Origin: Bryobacterales bacterium
GTDB taxonomy: Bacteria > Acidobacteriota > Terriglobia > Bryobacterales > Bryobacteraceae
Direction of reading: 5' to 3'
NCBI GenBank assembly: GCA_003170295.1
Contig: PNAJ01000133.1
Span: 28,799-92,798, forward strand
DNA: 64,000 bases
The translations under genes were made by a program, and so were the position numbers. How positions within the stretch are numbered: the stretch's first letter is position 1; each line of letters starts with the position of its first letter. Positions 47,520 to 56,282 of this stretch are shown one piece after another. The notes beneath the pieces are model-generated. The model worked only from the letters and a program-made list of their open reading frames with translations. It had not been told where the DNA came from and made no database searches.

Positions 47520-48267
47520 CCAGTGGGTCGACGACCGTTTAGCCAAACTGACACCGGAGGAGGAATGGCAGCCGCATGTCACGACGGCGTTCGCGCGATT
47601 TGAAGATCGCCGCACTCAGAGGAGATTTCCGCGTGCCATTCTGGTGGCGATCGTCGCGCTGGTCTGCGTGGCGACCTTCCCCGCGCCGAGGGCTTTTGCG
47701 CAACGCATGATCGCTCCGTGTGTGGAGGCGTGCGAGAGTCTCGTGATGAACCCTCCAGGCATGCACTATCTCCTCCACCGGATGATCTGGACCGTCCACG
47801 GCTGGATGGGTTTCGCGCCACCGGATTTCGCTTTGACCGACGTCTCCGGCGCGAATTTCCAATTGTCCGATTACCAGGGCAAGGTGATTCTGCTGAATTT
47901 CTGGGCGACGTGGTGCAAGCCTTGCGAAGGGGAGATTCCGTGGTTCGTCGAGTTCCAGCGTGAGCACGGGAACCAAGGATTCACCGTGATTGGGGTTTCG
48001 CTCGACGAGGACGGATGGAAGGCCGTGCGGCCGGTTATTGAATCGCAGAAGATCAATTATCGCGTCGGCATAGGCGACAACGCGCTGGCTCAAAAATACG
48101 GCGTTGATTCGCTCCCGAAAAGCCTCCTGATCGACCGGGATGGACGAATCCTGGTCAAGCATGTGGGAATCACGAGCAAGAGCCAGTATGAGCGGGAGAT
48201 CGTTCGAGCGCTTTGGGCTGAACTAAGTCAGGCTGAGCGTGACCGACTTCGCCCCCAGGGTCTGTAG
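47506..48267 (+). CDS. Membrane-anchored TlpA-like thioredoxin with anti-sigma-like N-terminus
   Basis: A 253-residue protein. Residues 1-42 are cytoplasmic and charged (VDDRLAKLTPEEEWQPHVTTAFARFEDRRTQRR), resembling the short N-terminal segment of acidobacterial anti-sigma proteins. A membrane helix follows at 43-60. The extracytoplasmic part starts with CVEAC (72-76), then a TlpA/ResA-type redoxin: DFALTDVSGANFQLSDYQGKVILLNFWATWCKPCEGEIPWF with active-site Cys137 and Cys140, GFTVIGVSLDEDGW and cis-Pro in YGVDSLPKSLLIDRDG. The overlap with the ECF sigma gene suggests a redox-sensing partner. A plain TlpA reductase for cytochrome maturation is the alternative. The 3' end overlaps the convergent gene by 45 bp. 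Confidence 0.85.
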   Translation: MEENNQWVDDRLAKLTPEEEWQPHVTTAFARFEDRRTQRRFPRAILVAIVALVCVATFPAPRAFAQRMIAPCVEACESLVMNPPGMHYLLHRMIWTVHGWMGFAPPDFALTDVSGANFQLSDYQGKVILLNFWATWCKPCEGEIPWFVEFQREHGNQGFTVIGVSLDEDGWKAVRPVIESQKINYRVGIGDNALAQKYGVDSLPKSLLIDRDGRILVKHVGITSKSQYEREIVRALWAELSQAERDRLRPQGL

Positions 48268-48804
48268 CAGGTTCCGGATGACCGTTTCCGCGTTGCGCCG
48301 CGCCTGATCGAGAATGCCCATGTCGAGCGCCGCCTGCTCGATCGATTTGGTCGCGGCGAGGCGCGCCTGGCGTTCAAGATCGGGATCGGCGGAGACCCAG
48401 GGCGTCCACCAAGTGATCCGGCGATCCCAAACTTTGGTCTCCTTATCGTCAATCACAATGTGAAAAATCCGCGCAGGTGGCAGCGAGACTTTGATGTTCC
48501 GGTCAGGAGGTATTTTGATGCTGGCGGGTGATAACGAGGAGAGATCGACGCCGGCCAGCACCTCGGCCTGTACGATCAACAACAATTTCTCCGAGCCGAC
48601 TGGGGACTTCTGCTCTTCGAGCCCGACGACTTTTTGCACCGTGTATTTGATCGAGACGAGTTCGCTCAGGCTCTGAATTTCGCGGACCATTGCGGGCGCA
48701 TCCAGAGTGCTTAGAGGCGGCGTGCGGCGCTCGACTACGTTTTGCCAGGCGAGGACGAGGACGATTCCCGCGACAGCCCCGGCGACGGTCCATCCTAGTC
48801 GCAA
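48223..48804 (-). CDS. DUF4230-like membrane-anchored protein
   Basis: A 193-residue protein. N-terminal anchor at 5-21 (WTVAGAVAGIVLVLAWQ); the rest (MVREIQSLSELVSIKYTVQKVVGLEEQK ... LLLIVQAEVLAGVDLSSL ... NIKVSLPPARIFHIVIDDKETKVWDRRITWWTP ... ARLAATKSIEQAALDMGILDQARRNAETVIRNLLQTLG) fits the DUF4230 pattern with its helical C-terminus. Function unknown. Its 3' 45 bp overlap the end of the convergent thioredoxin-like gene, and its start lies 39 bp from the divergent S55 gene. Confidence 0.85.
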   Translation of the reverse strand: MRLGWTVAGAVAGIVLVLAWQNVVERRTPPLSTLDAPAMVREIQSLSELVSIKYTVQKVVGLEEQKSPVGSEKLLLIVQAEVLAGVDLSSLSPASIKIPPDRNIKVSLPPARIFHIVIDDKETKVWDRRITWWTPWVSADPDLERQARLAATKSIEQAALDMGILDQARRNAETVIRNLLQTLGAKSVTLSLT

Positions 48805-48842
48805 GTCTCATTGTATCGCCCATTTACAACTACAATAAAAAC

Positions 48843-50531
48843 GTGCCTCCCCTCCGTTTTATCGGCGGGCTCGTTATTGCCGCCACGATCCACGCGGCTC
48901 CCGCCATTTTTCCGCTTAAGGATATCCGCGCGGGACAGCACGGAATCGGGCGCACCGTTTTTTCGGGCTCGCGCGTCGAGGAGTTTGACGTGGAAATTCT
49001 CGGCGTGCTGGAAAACATGAGCCCCAAGGAATCGATTATCCTGGGCCGTCTCAAAGGTGGACCGCTGGAACATACGGGCGTCATGCAGGGCATGAGCGGA
49101 TCGCCAGTTTATATCGACGGTAAGCTGGCCGGCGCGGTCGCGCTGAGTTTTCCGCTCTCGAAAGACGCCATCGCGGGCATTCGCCCCATTGAAGACATGC
49201 TGCGCGTGGAGCCGGATGGCGCCCGCGTAATGGCGCGCCAGCGCTATATGGCTCGCGATGCGCGCCTGGAAGAAATCGCTACGCCTGTTTCGTTTTCCGG
49301 ATTCACGTCCGCCACGCTGGAGCATTTCGGTGCGCAACTTCGCGAAATGGGAATGGATCCGCGTCAGGGCATTTCGGGCGGCGGCAAGCCGGCGGACCGC
49401 ATGGGCGATCCGAAGAGCCTTATTCCCGGTTCCATGATCAGCGCGCAGCTTCTTTCGGGCGACTACAGCATCAGCGCCGACGGAACAGTCACTTGCATCG
49501 ACGGCGATCACATCTACGCGTTTGGGCACCGCTTCATGGCTTCCGGTCCGAGCGATATTCCATTCGCGCGCGCCGAGGTGCTCGCGCTGTTGCCGAATTT
49601 GTCGAGTTCCTTCAAGATTTCCACCGCCCGCGAATGGATGGGCACCCTTACCGACGATCGGAGCACGGCTGTTTCCGGCGTGATGGGGCGACGTGCGGCG
49701 ATGGCTCCCGTGGATATTCGCGTTGGCAAGAATGTGTATCACATGCAGGTGGTGCAGGATCGCGTGATGGCGCCCTTGGTGACGCAGATGGCCCTCTATT
49801 CGGCAATCGATGCGACGGAGCGCTCGCAGGGAGGCTCGACATTTTCGGTGCGCGGCCATCTGGATTTCGAAGGCGGCAGCGTGCGGATCGACAACGTTTA
49901 TAGCGGCGACGTGGCGGTGGCGGCGCTGGCGTCGCTCGGGGTCGGCACGTCTTTGAACTACGCGATGGCGAGCGGTTTCGACGCGTTCAGGCTGAAGGGC
50001 GTCACGCTCGAGGTCGGCGTGGCCGATCGAAAGAGCCAGATGCAGATCGTCGATATCGCGGCGCCGCGCAGCGTCCGGCCGGGCGAGGATGTCACGCTGA
50101 TCGTCACGCTGGCCGGCGAGAATGGCGTCGAATCGCAGCGCAAGGTGGCGTACCATGTGCCGGTCGGCGCGCCGATGGGTCCGATCAACTTTACCGCGGC
50201 CGACGCATCGCAAACGAATATGACGGAGTTCGGCGCGTCGATCGGGTTGCAGCATCATTCGCCGGGCCAGGTGTTGGGATTTCTCAACGGCCTGCGCACG
50301 AACACGAAAGCATATGTCCGCGTGTGGCGGAATGAAGCGGCGTATACCATCGATGGCCACGATCTTCCCAGCCCTCCGCCATCGGTAGCGATGATTCTCA
50401 GTCGCGCACAGATGCAGGGGGCTGGGCTGCCGAATCTGCGTGGATCGAAGCTCGCAGAGATCGAGATTCCCGCGGGAGACGACGTCGTTACCGGATCGAA
50501 GACGGTACAGGTCGAGGTGAGAGAGCCATGA
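48843..50531 (+). CDS. SpoIVB-type (S55) peptidase domain protein
   Basis: A 562-residue exported protein. Signal peptide VPPLRFIGGLVIAATIHAAP from GTG 48843; the frame is open further upstream but that part is antisense to the DUF4230-like gene. The S55 domain spans about 22-320: PLKDIRAGQHGIGRTVFSGSRVEEFDVEILGVLEN and GVMQGMSGSPVYIDGKLAGAVALSFP with probable catalytic Ser85; later GDHIYAFGHRFM. In SpoIVB this domain cleaves a membrane signalling protein during sporulation; no sporulation is implied here. A TACAAT -10-like hexamer ends 6 bases before the GTG, so the mRNA may be leaderless. Its stop overlaps the next gene (ATGA). Confidence 0.9.
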   Translation: MPPLRFIGGLVIAATIHAAPAIFPLKDIRAGQHGIGRTVFSGSRVEEFDVEILGVLENMSPKESIILGRLKGGPLEHTGVMQGMSGSPVYIDGKLAGAVALSFPLSKDAIAGIRPIEDMLRVEPDGARVMARQRYMARDARLEEIATPVSFSGFTSATLEHFGAQLREMGMDPRQGISGGGKPADRMGDPKSLIPGSMISAQLLSGDYSISADGTVTCIDGDHIYAFGHRFMASGPSDIPFARAEVLALLPNLSSSFKISTAREWMGTLTDDRSTAVSGVMGRRAAMAPVDIRVGKNVYHMQVVQDRVMAPLVTQMALYSAIDATERSQGGSTFSVRGHLDFEGGSVRIDNVYSGDVAVAALASLGVGTSLNYAMASGFDAFRLKGVTLEVGVADRKSQMQIVDIAAPRSVRPGEDVTLIVTLAGENGVESQRKVAYHVPVGAPMGPINFTAADASQTNMTEFGASIGLQHHSPGQVLGFLNGLRTNTKAYVRVWRNEAAYTIDGHDLPSPPPSVAMILSRAQMQGAGLPNLRGSKLAEIEIPAGDDVVTGSKTVQVEVREP

Positions 50532-52753
50532 AGTGGCCGGTACTGATTGCGGCGCTTGCGTCCTGTTCCTTCGCCGCAACAACGGCCACCTGGGAGATGA
50601 CCGGGTATCAGGATTTTCTGCGCGGCCGGATTAACGGGCTCTCGCTCACGCGCGATGGACGCCTGATGCTCGGCTCTAAACTCGACATTTTGTTCGACTC
50701 GGGGCAACCGCAAATCTGGAGCATAGCGCAAGCCCCCGACGGGTCGCTCTACATGGGGACTGGACATCGCGGGCGTCTTTATAAATTGGATACGGCGGGA
50801 AAAAGCTCGCTGGTCTGGACGTCGGATCAATCGGAAATATTCGCGGTCGCCGTCGATTCCAAGGGCGTGGTGTACGCCGGCACGTCGCCCGACGGAAAGG
50901 TCTACCGTATCGAAAACGGCCCCCAAGGCATAAGAGCCGCTGAATACTTTTCGCCTGGCGCCCGCTACATCTGGGCGTTGAAAGCGGCTGCGGACGGATC
51001 GCTATTCGTCGGCACGGGCGATCAGGGAAAAGTGTTTCGGGTGACGGCCGCCGGCGTTGGCTCCGTATACTATGAAACCGGCCAATCCCACGTGACGTGC
51101 CTCGAACTCGATTCGCACGGGGCTCTGCTCGCGGGCAGCGAGCCGAACGGCATTCTCTATCGCATCACCGCCGCGAACAAGGCCTTCGTGTTGTACGACG
51201 CGACGCTTCCTGAAATCCGCTCCATCGTCCCAGCGGCGGATGGCAATCTTTATGTCGCGGCACTGGGCGGCAGCGTCGCGCGACGAATCGGATCGGCGAG
51301 CGGCGGCGCAAACGGCGCGGCCACCGGAGCCGTAGCGCCGACCGTCGCCACGATCACGGTCACCGATCAGCAGGCGGGACTCGCGCCACCACCGAAGCCG
51401 GAGGCCGCAAAGAATCCCGTGACTGCGCCGTCTTCAGCACTGGCGGCGGCTTCTGGAAACGTCGATTACGCCGGCGTAGACAAGTCCGCGCTCTATGTGA
51501 TTCATCCCGACAACACGGTTGAGACGCTGTGGAGCTCGAAGGAAGAAAATATCTACGACGTAGCGATGTTCAACTCGTCGCTGTTGTTCGTCACCGACGT
51601 GCAGGGCCGCTTGTACCGGCTGGATCGCGATCGCAAGGCGACGCTGGTCGCGCAATCGAATGAAGGAGAAGCCACGCGGCTGCTGGAATCGCGAGGTACC
51701 CTGCTGGCAGCGACCGGCAATCTGGGCAAACTTTTGCGGCTCGATACCGGAACGGTTGCGATGGGCTGGTTCGAATCGCCGGTACACGATTCTTCCACGG
51801 TGGCGCGATGGGGAAGGCTCGCCTGGCGGGGCGACGCGAAAGGCATCGCGTTCAAGACGCGCAGCGGAAACTCCCTGCGGCCGGACGCGACGTGGAGCGA
51901 TTGGTCCCTGCCGCTCACCGATCCCGACCGCGCGGCGATTACCAGTCCCAACGCGCGTTACATTCAATGGCGTGCGGAATTTTCAGGGATTGCGGGGATG
52001 GTTCCGTCGCTCGATAGCGTGACGATCGCGTATCTTCCGCAGAACACGCCGCCGAATGTGCGGAGCATCAATGTGACCGCTGTCAGCGGCTCCACGAAAT
52101 CGGGCGCGGCAGCGGCTGCGGCAGCAACCGCGAGCTACGCCATCACCGTGACCGACTCCGGAGAGGCTCCCGCCACGGCTGGCACGCCTTCCCAAACGCT
52201 CTCGCGGATCCCTGGACAGCAGGTGCAGATTTACTGGCAGGCGGACGATCCCGATGGGGATCGGCTCATTTACAGCCTCTATTTTCGCGGCGAAGACGAG
52301 ACTCGCTGGAAGCTGCTGCGCGCCAATATGATGGAGAATACGTACCTGCTCGACGCGGATGTGTTCGCCGACGGCCGTTACTATTTTCGCGTGGTCGCGT
52401 CGGACTCGCCATCGAATCCCGCGAATCTGGCACGCGAGGCGGAACTGGTAAGCGCGCCGATTCTGATCGACAGCACGCCGCCAACGGTAACCGCGAGCGC
52501 ACCCCGCCGCTCGGGCGCCGTCGTCGAAATCGATGTCGATGCGGAGGATCGCGGCTCCGTGTTGCGCCGCTGCGAGTACTCCCTCGACGCCGGCCAATGG
52601 ATGCAGGTCGAAGCAGCCGACGGCGTCACCGATTCCGCGCGCGAGCATTTCCTGGTCCGCCTCGAGAAAGTCTCCCCAGGCGAGCACCTGATCGTGATTC
52701 GCGTTTACGATGCCGCGGGTAATGCCGGGCTAACGAAGGTGATCGTTCGTTAG
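50528..52753 (+). CDS. Exported beta-propeller protein, partner of S55 protein
   Basis: A 741-residue protein with signal peptide MKWPVLIAALASCSFAA. About seven propeller blades occupy 35-480, each with a 'DGSLYMGTGHRGRLYKLD' or 'GVVYAGTSPDGKVYRIE' pattern. A Pro/Ala-rich linker interrupts the propeller at 255-310 (ATGAVAPTVATITVTDQQAG). After about 500 come an Ala-rich linker and two immunoglobulin-like domains (ILIDSTPPTVTASAPRRSGAVVEIDVDAEDRG). No catalytic motif is visible. Translational coupling to the S55 gene suggests that the two work together on the cell surface or in the periplasm. Confidence 0.83.
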   Translation: MKWPVLIAALASCSFAATTATWEMTGYQDFLRGRINGLSLTRDGRLMLGSKLDILFDSGQPQIWSIAQAPDGSLYMGTGHRGRLYKLDTAGKSSLVWTSDQSEIFAVAVDSKGVVYAGTSPDGKVYRIENGPQGIRAAEYFSPGARYIWALKAAADGSLFVGTGDQGKVFRVTAAGVGSVYYETGQSHVTCLELDSHGALLAGSEPNGILYRITAANKAFVLYDATLPEIRSIVPAADGNLYVAALGGSVARRIGSASGGANGAATGAVAPTVATITVTDQQAGLAPPPKPEAAKNPVTAPSSALAAASGNVDYAGVDKSALYVIHPDNTVETLWSSKEENIYDVAMFNSSLLFVTDVQGRLYRLDRDRKATLVAQSNEGEATRLLESRGTLLAATGNLGKLLRLDTGTVAMGWFESPVHDSSTVARWGRLAWRGDAKGIAFKTRSGNSLRPDATWSDWSLPLTDPDRAAITSPNARYIQWRAEFSGIAGMVPSLDSVTIAYLPQNTPPNVRSINVTAVSGSTKSGAAAAAAATASYAITVTDSGEAPATAGTPSQTLSRIPGQQVQIYWQADDPDGDRLIYSLYFRGEDETRWKLLRANMMENTYLLDADVFADGRYYFRVVASDSPSNPANLAREAELVSAPILIDSTPPTVTASAPRRSGAVVEIDVDAEDRGSVLRRCEYSLDAGQWMQVEAADGVTDSAREHFLVRLEKVSPGEHLIVIRVYDAAGNAGLTKVIVR

Positions 52754-54204
52754 TTCGAAAACGCATACAGCTTCGTCGGCGTCCGGACATAAATCGCATT
52801 GCCGACGAAAGCCGGCGTCGCGAAGAGGGGCTCTCCGAGATCGTTCTTCGCCAGTACTTCGAGCCGGTCTCCTCCCGAGATGACTGTGAGAACTCCTTCG
52901 TATGATGCGAAGTAGATCCTTCCTCCTGCTGCGACCGGCGACGAAAAATATGTACCGGGAGCGAGCCTTCCCCGGACCATAAGCTGTCCCGTCTTCGCGT
53001 TCATGCATGAAACGGTACCTCCATTGGCAATCGCGTACACGCGATTCGCGAACCACAGCGGCATGGGAATTTCAGGCACTCCGCGTGGCTCCTTCCATGC
53101 GATTTTCGTAGCGCTGATATCGTCATGGCCACCCGGAGTAATGGCCAGCAGTCCGTGTTCACTCGGCGGTTCGGAAATGCCTTTCGTGAACGCTTCCCAT
53201 TCCGCGAGATCGACTTTGCCGTCGCGATTGGAGTCGGCGGCCCGAAAAACACGCGGCCCGGGCATGCTTTGATCCGCGCCCCTCACGCCCTCCAGACCGG
53301 GTCTCCGCGCTGTCAGAATATTCGGTGGAAATTCGTCGGCGGTCAGAATGCCGTCGCGATTCTTATCATATTGCTTGATCAACGAGTCAAAATCCGGATA
53401 GGGAACTCGCAAATCGGGCTCGCCCGAGTTGAACCACGTGCCGACGTAGATCGCATCCGGACCGGCGACGGGAGAATCCGCGCCTTGCGTGCCGATCTTC
53501 ACCCACCATTTCCGCGCGCCGGTCGCCAGATCGAAACCCACGATTTCGTTGCGGTGGTGAAGAACGACCTCATTCTTCCAAAGCGCCGGAGTCGAGGAGT
53601 TGAATGGCCGGCCCTGCAATTCCTGGTACTGCGTTTGCTTCCAGACGATTTTCCCGGTCCGGCGTTCCACGGCCAGCAAGTAAGGCTCCTCCCCTTCGTC
53701 GCGGCTCAGAATGACGAAATCGCCAGCGAGAATCGGCGATGTGCCGCTGCCATAGGGTACCTTCACCAGGGGCAGCGGGAGTGACCACTTCTGATTACCG
53801 TCGTAGTCGAAGGCAATCAGCCCATAAGATCCGAAATAGGCGTAGACATGCTCGCCATCCACCGCAGGCGTCGCAGTGGCGGGACTGCTGATCTCATGAA
53901 CCTCCTCAATATCCTTCGCGGGAATCTCGCGACGCCAAGAAAATTTCCCGGTGCCGCGATCGAGAGCGACGATCAACAGCTTCTTCGCGTCCTTATCGAA
54001 CGCCGACAGAAAAATGCGATTTTCCCAAACAACCGGTGACGAGTGGCCGGAGGGAATGGACACTTTCCAGAGCATCCGCTTGCCGGGACCGAACTCGACC
54101 GGAGGATTCTCCGCCGGTGCGGCGATGCCGCTACCGCCAGGTCCGCGAAACTGCGGCCACGACGGGACATCGGCCGCCAGCAATAGCAACAGGAACGCAG
54201 TCAT
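52750..54204 (-). CDS. PQQ-like beta-propeller protein with EF-hand insert
   Basis: A 484-residue exported protein (short signal MTAFLLLLLAADVP). Propeller blades: WPQFRGPGGSGIA, SGHSSPVVWENRIFLSAF, PAVDGEHVYAYFGSYGLIAFD, GTSPILAGDFVILS and so on, of the PQQ_2/BamB-like type without clear PQQ ligands. Inserted at about 280-345 are two EF-hand loops, DKNRDGILTADEF and DSNRDGKVDLAEW, separated by about 40 residues; such inserts are frequent in planctomycete and acidobacterial secreted proteins and probably bind calcium. The ATG overlaps the Kir channel stop (ATGA), and the stop overlaps the convergent propeller gene's stop. Confidence 0.88.
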   Translation of the reverse strand: MTAFLLLLLAADVPSWPQFRGPGGSGIAAPAENPPVEFGPGKRMLWKVSIPSGHSSPVVWENRIFLSAFDKDAKKLLIVALDRGTGKFSWRREIPAKDIEEVHEISSPATATPAVDGEHVYAYFGSYGLIAFDYDGNQKWSLPLPLVKVPYGSGTSPILAGDFVILSRDEGEEPYLLAVERRTGKIVWKQTQYQELQGRPFNSSTPALWKNEVVLHHRNEIVGFDLATGARKWWVKIGTQGADSPVAGPDAIYVGTWFNSGEPDLRVPYPDFDSLIKQYDKNRDGILTADEFPPNILTARRPGLEGVRGADQSMPGPRVFRAADSNRDGKVDLAEWEAFTKGISEPPSEHGLLAITPGGHDDISATKIAWKEPRGVPEIPMPLWFANRVYAIANGGTVSCMNAKTGQLMVRGRLAPGTYFSSPVAAGGRIYFASYEGVLTVISGGDRLEVLAKNDLGEPLFATPAFVGNAIYVRTPTKLYAFSN

Positions 54205-55130
54205 GCCGCCGGCACCACCGGCGCGTAGCTGCCCACCTTGTCGATGTTCAGCACCATGTTTCCAGTCTCGTCAAAGTCAAAGGCCGGCGTGAACTTCGCA
54301 TTCCAGGCAATCTCGTCGAAACGGTACGAATAGCGCGCGCGGACGCTCTGGCTGAACGTCTCATCAAAGCCCTTGATCAGAACAATCACCTCGGCCTGCT
54401 TCTGCTCCAGGTCTTCTCTGGTCTTTCCGAACAGCGGGCTGGATTCGTCGATGGGATGCACGATCGTCCACGTCAACGCCAGAAAATCGACGGTATCGCG
54501 TTCGAGGGGCAAGCCTTGGAACGTGCGTTTCAGCTTGCCTGGCTCGCCCTCCACCAACATCAGGATCACGGTGGCCTCCATTTCCATCAAGGCATTGGGA
54601 CGCCGGTTGACGATGCGAAATTGCAGGCTGGTGCGGCCTTCGTAAGGGGCGATCAATGCTTGCTCGCTGAAGCCAATTCGCGCCGAGGGCCGGGAAAAAC
54701 GCCCGAACAGAATACCGGTTGCGAGCGCGAATCCTAACAGCCCGATCAACGCCTCTATCGCCGCGAGAATGTTCGCCGACACCGAACCCGGCGCAATATT
54801 TCCATAGCCGACTGTCGTCAGCGTGTGGGCGCTGAAGAAGAACGCATTCAGAAAACGATCGAACTTGTGCGGCGCATCGCCGCCCTGCAAATGGCCTGGT
54901 CCCAGCGAATAATAGATCCCCGCGAAAAATGTATTTACCGCTAAATACGCCGCGAACACCAGGGCCAGAAAGGTGGGCCACCCCATGCTGATCAGGTGCA
55001 GATAAGGATGGATGTCGCGCCAACCCGTGCCTTGCCGGGATACGTTAAAACTGCCATCCTTATTGATGGCCCGCCGCAGAATACCGGTGTATTGTTGCGT
55101 CAGCCCCGGGTCGAAAGTCGGTTTCGCCAT
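54201..55130 (-). CDS. Inward-rectifier potassium channel (KirBac-like)
   Basis: A 309-residue channel. TM1 at about 50-75, pore helix and selectivity filter TVGYG at 106-110 (FFFSAHTLTTVGYGNIAPGS), TM2 at about 119-143 (ILAAIEALIGLLGFALATGILFGRFSRPSARIGFS). The C-terminal 160 residues form the cytoplasmic immunoglobulin-like Kir domain: LQFRIVNRRPNALMEMEATVILML ... FQGLPLERDTVDFLALTWTIVHPIDESSPLFGKT. The FRIVNRR and WTIVHPIDE blocks are family hallmarks. It conducts K+ gated by lipids or pH in known bacterial members. Coupled to the EF-hand propeller gene. Confidence 0.94.
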   Translation of the reverse strand: MAKPTFDPGLTQQYTGILRRAINKDGSFNVSRQGTGWRDIHPYLHLISMGWPTFLALVFAAYLAVNTFFAGIYYSLGPGHLQGGDAPHKFDRFLNAFFFSAHTLTTVGYGNIAPGSVSANILAAIEALIGLLGFALATGILFGRFSRPSARIGFSEQALIAPYEGRTSLQFRIVNRRPNALMEMEATVILMLVEGEPGKLKRTFQGLPLERDTVDFLALTWTIVHPIDESSPLFGKTREDLEQKQAEVIVLIKGFDETFSQSVRARYSYRFDEIAWNAKFTPAFDFDETGNMVLNIDKVGSYAPVVPAA

Positions 55131-55179
55131 ATCTCACGATCTTAGTCGAAACAAGTAGACTTTAGAGAGGAGAACCATC

Positions 55180-55605
55180 ATGATTCGTCACGCAGAGGCA
55201 CAATGGAATGGCTCGATTAAAGAAGGCAAAGGTCACGTGAAGGTGGAGACGGGCGCGCTCGACAGTCCGTATAGTTTTAAGTCGCGATTTGTGGGCGGCG
55301 GTGAAACGAATCCAGAAGAGTTGCTAGGCGCGGCCCATGCGGCCTGTTTCTCGATGGCTCTTTCCGGCGTTTTGACGAAAGACGGTCATCCACCCACCAG
55401 CATCCACACGACGGCCGCGGTTCATATCGATCCAGTAGAAGGCGGTTTTGCGATCACGAAGATCGAACTGGAAACCGTCGGCGAAGTACCCGGCATCGAT
55501 GCCGCCGCGTTCGAGGCCGCCGCAGCCGGCGCGAAAGCAGGCTGCCCGCTTTCAAAAGCCCTCGCGGCCGTCGAGATTCACCTGAAAACGACGTTCAAGT
55601 CGTAG
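55180..55605 (+). CDS. OsmC-family peroxiredoxin
   Basis: A 141-residue OsmC: QWNGSIKEGKGHVKVETG, NPEELLGAAHAACFSMALSGVL with peroxidatic Cys56, and AGAKAGCPLSKAL with resolving Cys122. It reduces organic hydroperoxides using lipoyl or thiol donors in the cytoplasm. GAGAGGAG precedes ATG 55180. The last 11 bp overlap the convergent regulator pseudogene. Confidence 0.94.
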   Translation: MIRHAEAQWNGSIKEGKGHVKVETGALDSPYSFKSRFVGGGETNPEELLGAAHAACFSMALSGVLTKDGHPPTSIHTTAAVHIDPVEGGFAITKIELETVGEVPGIDAAAFEAAAAGAKAGCPLSKALAAVEIHLKTTFKS

Positions 55606-56278
55606 CTCCGACAGATCGCAGAAACTCCGCGAGCGACTTTCCTGGTTCCACTTCGAAAGTCGTGTCCAGGGCGACGCATACACTCATCCTATGTAGCCAG
55701 AAACTGCGAAAATCCTTTCGCGATTCGCACCACGCCGCGAGCGACCAGCCCGTTCCCCAGAAATACAGTCCTAAAGGACGCAGGACCCGGCGGCTCTCTT
55801 GCTCTTTCTTATCGCGATAGGAAACGTCCAGCTTCCGGCGCGAGGCGATCGATTGACGCACTAATTCGACGCGCTGACCGAGTGCGGGATCGAGATGAAA
55901 CGTGGGGGCATAGAGCTGCGGTTGTTCAATTTCCTCGCGCCTCTGCTAGGGCAGCGTCAGAGCGACCTTATCTAGAGCCATTCGCGCGGCCGAGCGCAAT
56001 GACGGTCCGGTGAACGCCTCTGCCATGCGCAGGCCGACCACCACGGCCTCGACTTCGTCGCGGGTGAACATAAGTGGAGTCAGATCGTAGGCGCGGTCTA
56101 TGCGATAGCCGACGCCTGCCTCGCCTTGTACCGGCACTCCGGACAACGAGAGATCGCGCACGTCGCGGTAAACAGTGCGCTGCGAGACACCAAGCCAATC
56201 GGACAGTTGCGCGGCGGTAGTGAGCCGCCGCGCCCGCAGATGTTGCACGATTTGAAAGAGTCGGTCCGCCCTGCGCAC
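55595..56278 (-). pseudogene. YafY-type WYL transcriptional regulator interrupted by one amber codon
   Basis: A 227-codon frame interrupted only by a TAG at 55946-55948. Before it: VRRADRLFQIVQHLRARRLTTAAQLSDWLGVSQRTVYRDVRDLSLSGVPVQGEAGVGYRI (HTH_11) and LTPLMFTRDEVEAVVVGLRMAEAF. After it, in the same frame: QRREEIEQPQLYAPTFHLDP and the WYL-domain part DVSYRDKKEQESRRVLRPLGLYFWGTGWSLAAWCESRKDFRSFWLHRM. No bases are missing, so a single substitution explains the break. The GTG start follows the VOC gene stop by 4 bp; GGAG overlaps it. The truncated product would retain DNA binding but lose ligand sensing. Confidence 0.82.
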
Positions 56279-56282
56279 CTCC

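Noticed and set aside
48795..50582. 595-codon open frame antisense to the S55 protease gene
   Set aside because: It is a shadow of a GC-rich gene: Arg/His-rich low-information sequence without any domain, while the plus strand has a clear signal peptide and S55 motifs.
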